Shown here piece by piece: positions 5,429 to 5,664 of a stretch of DNA of 5,664 bases; the stretch's first letter is position 1, and the number at the start of each line of letters is the position of its first letter. The stretch comes from Chloroflexota bacterium (GTDB taxonomy: Bacteria > Chloroflexota > Anaerolineae > Anaerolineales > Anaerolineaceae): positions 1-5,664 of the forward strand of contig JAJYJF010000170.1 of NCBI GenBank assembly GCA_021796375.1, written 5' to 3'. The translations under genes and the position numbers were made by a program. Below the pieces are notes generated by a model. It did no database searches. It was not told the origin of the DNA and saw only the letters and a program-made list of their open reading frames with translations.

Positions 5429-5664
5429 AGGTGCGCCTCCGACGCGCGCTCGGGTTCCATTGGCATATCCCAAAACGGCTCCAGGGAGCGCTGCTTCAAC
5501 CGGTTGATGAAGAAGGCCACCCACAGACCGCCGATCGCAAGCGCCAGCGCGATATCCAGCCAGTGCAGGTGGATGGATGGGTAATGCGCCGGGATGATCT
5601 GCCAGAAATACTGCACCCAGTTGACGATGACAATCACCAGCCCGATCAGGCTGAGCAGGGCGAT
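5425..5664 (-). CDS. C-terminus of an alternative complex III membrane subunit, ActF-like (partial)
   Basis: Only the last 79 residues are inside the window; the frame is open to the right edge. They show the end of a membrane helix (ALLSLIGLVIVIVNWVQYFW), a loop IIPAHYPSIHLHWLDIAL, a further helix LALAIGGLWVAFFI, and a charged tail with LKQRSLEP. The HWLDIA...IGGLW.AFF..LK.R.L.P pattern is what I recall from the C-termini of ActF-type quinone-binding subunits of alternative complex III, an integral membrane quinol:electron acceptor oxidoreductase. The following cytochrome c gene, overlapping by ATGA, fits this. A different polytopic subunit of the same or a related complex is possible, since most of the protein lies outside. 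Confidence 0.65.
   Translation of the reverse strand: MALLSLIGLVIVIVNWVQYFWQIIPAHYPSIHLHWLDIALALAIGGLWVAFFINRLKQRSLEPFWDMPMEPERASEAHL

Noticed and set aside
4757..5584. Long plus-strand frame of 275 codons over the cytochrome c gene
   Set aside because: It is antisense to a gene with a clear CXXCH heme domain; its Arg/Gly/Asp-rich translation matches no family.

Overview
The window is a GC-rich bacterial segment in which every convincing gene lies on the minus strand. The gene set suggests a Chloroflexota-type (Anaerolineae-like) bacterium. The clues are an alternative-complex-III-like membrane subunit overlapping a membrane-anchored cytochrome c with a caa3-type heme domain, a GT39-type membrane glycosyltransferase, a lipoate ligase split into two proteins, and an intergenic heptanucleotide repeat. 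The phylum is inferred from gene content and is not proven.

Layout in the direction of transcription (right to left): (1) 5664-4793 is the end of a respiratory operon. It holds the C-terminus of an ActF-like quinol:cytochrome c oxidoreductase subunit, which overlaps by ATGA a membrane-anchored monoheme cytochrome c. (2) 4792-4321 is a gap with no convincing gene, containing a strong stem-loop and an AT-rich leader. (3) 4320-2209 looks like a cofactor-salvage operon. It runs from an ECF-transporter S component through a lipoate ligase accessory subunit (LplB-like) and a lipoate ligase catalytic subunit (LplA-like, ATGA overlap) to a hotdog-fold thioesterase of the fluoroacetyl-CoA thioesterase (FlK) type. 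A Rho-independent terminator follows. Six 7-nt repeat units lie between lplA and the thioesterase gene. (4) 2145-1695 holds a structured inverted repeat and a 50-codon remnant resembling the N-terminus of CaiB/BaiF family CoA-transferases. A long nested hairpin with a T-run, best read as a terminator, follows it. (5) 1460-1 is a long membrane glycosyltransferase (GT39/ArnT-like) that runs off the left edge of the window.

The most coherent functional unit is the lipoate block. The S component would bind a small hydrophobic vitamin-like substrate, with lipoate the best guess from context. LplA plus LplB would then activate it with ATP and attach it to lipoyl domains of 2-oxoacid dehydrogenases or GcvH. 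The energizing EcfA/EcfT subunits are not in the window, so they would have to be encoded elsewhere. The thioesterase keeps the full Thr/Glu/His catalytic set of FlK at identical spacing, but its substrate cannot be read from the sequence. I found no CRISPR array, tRNA, rRNA or insertion sequence, and no defence system.
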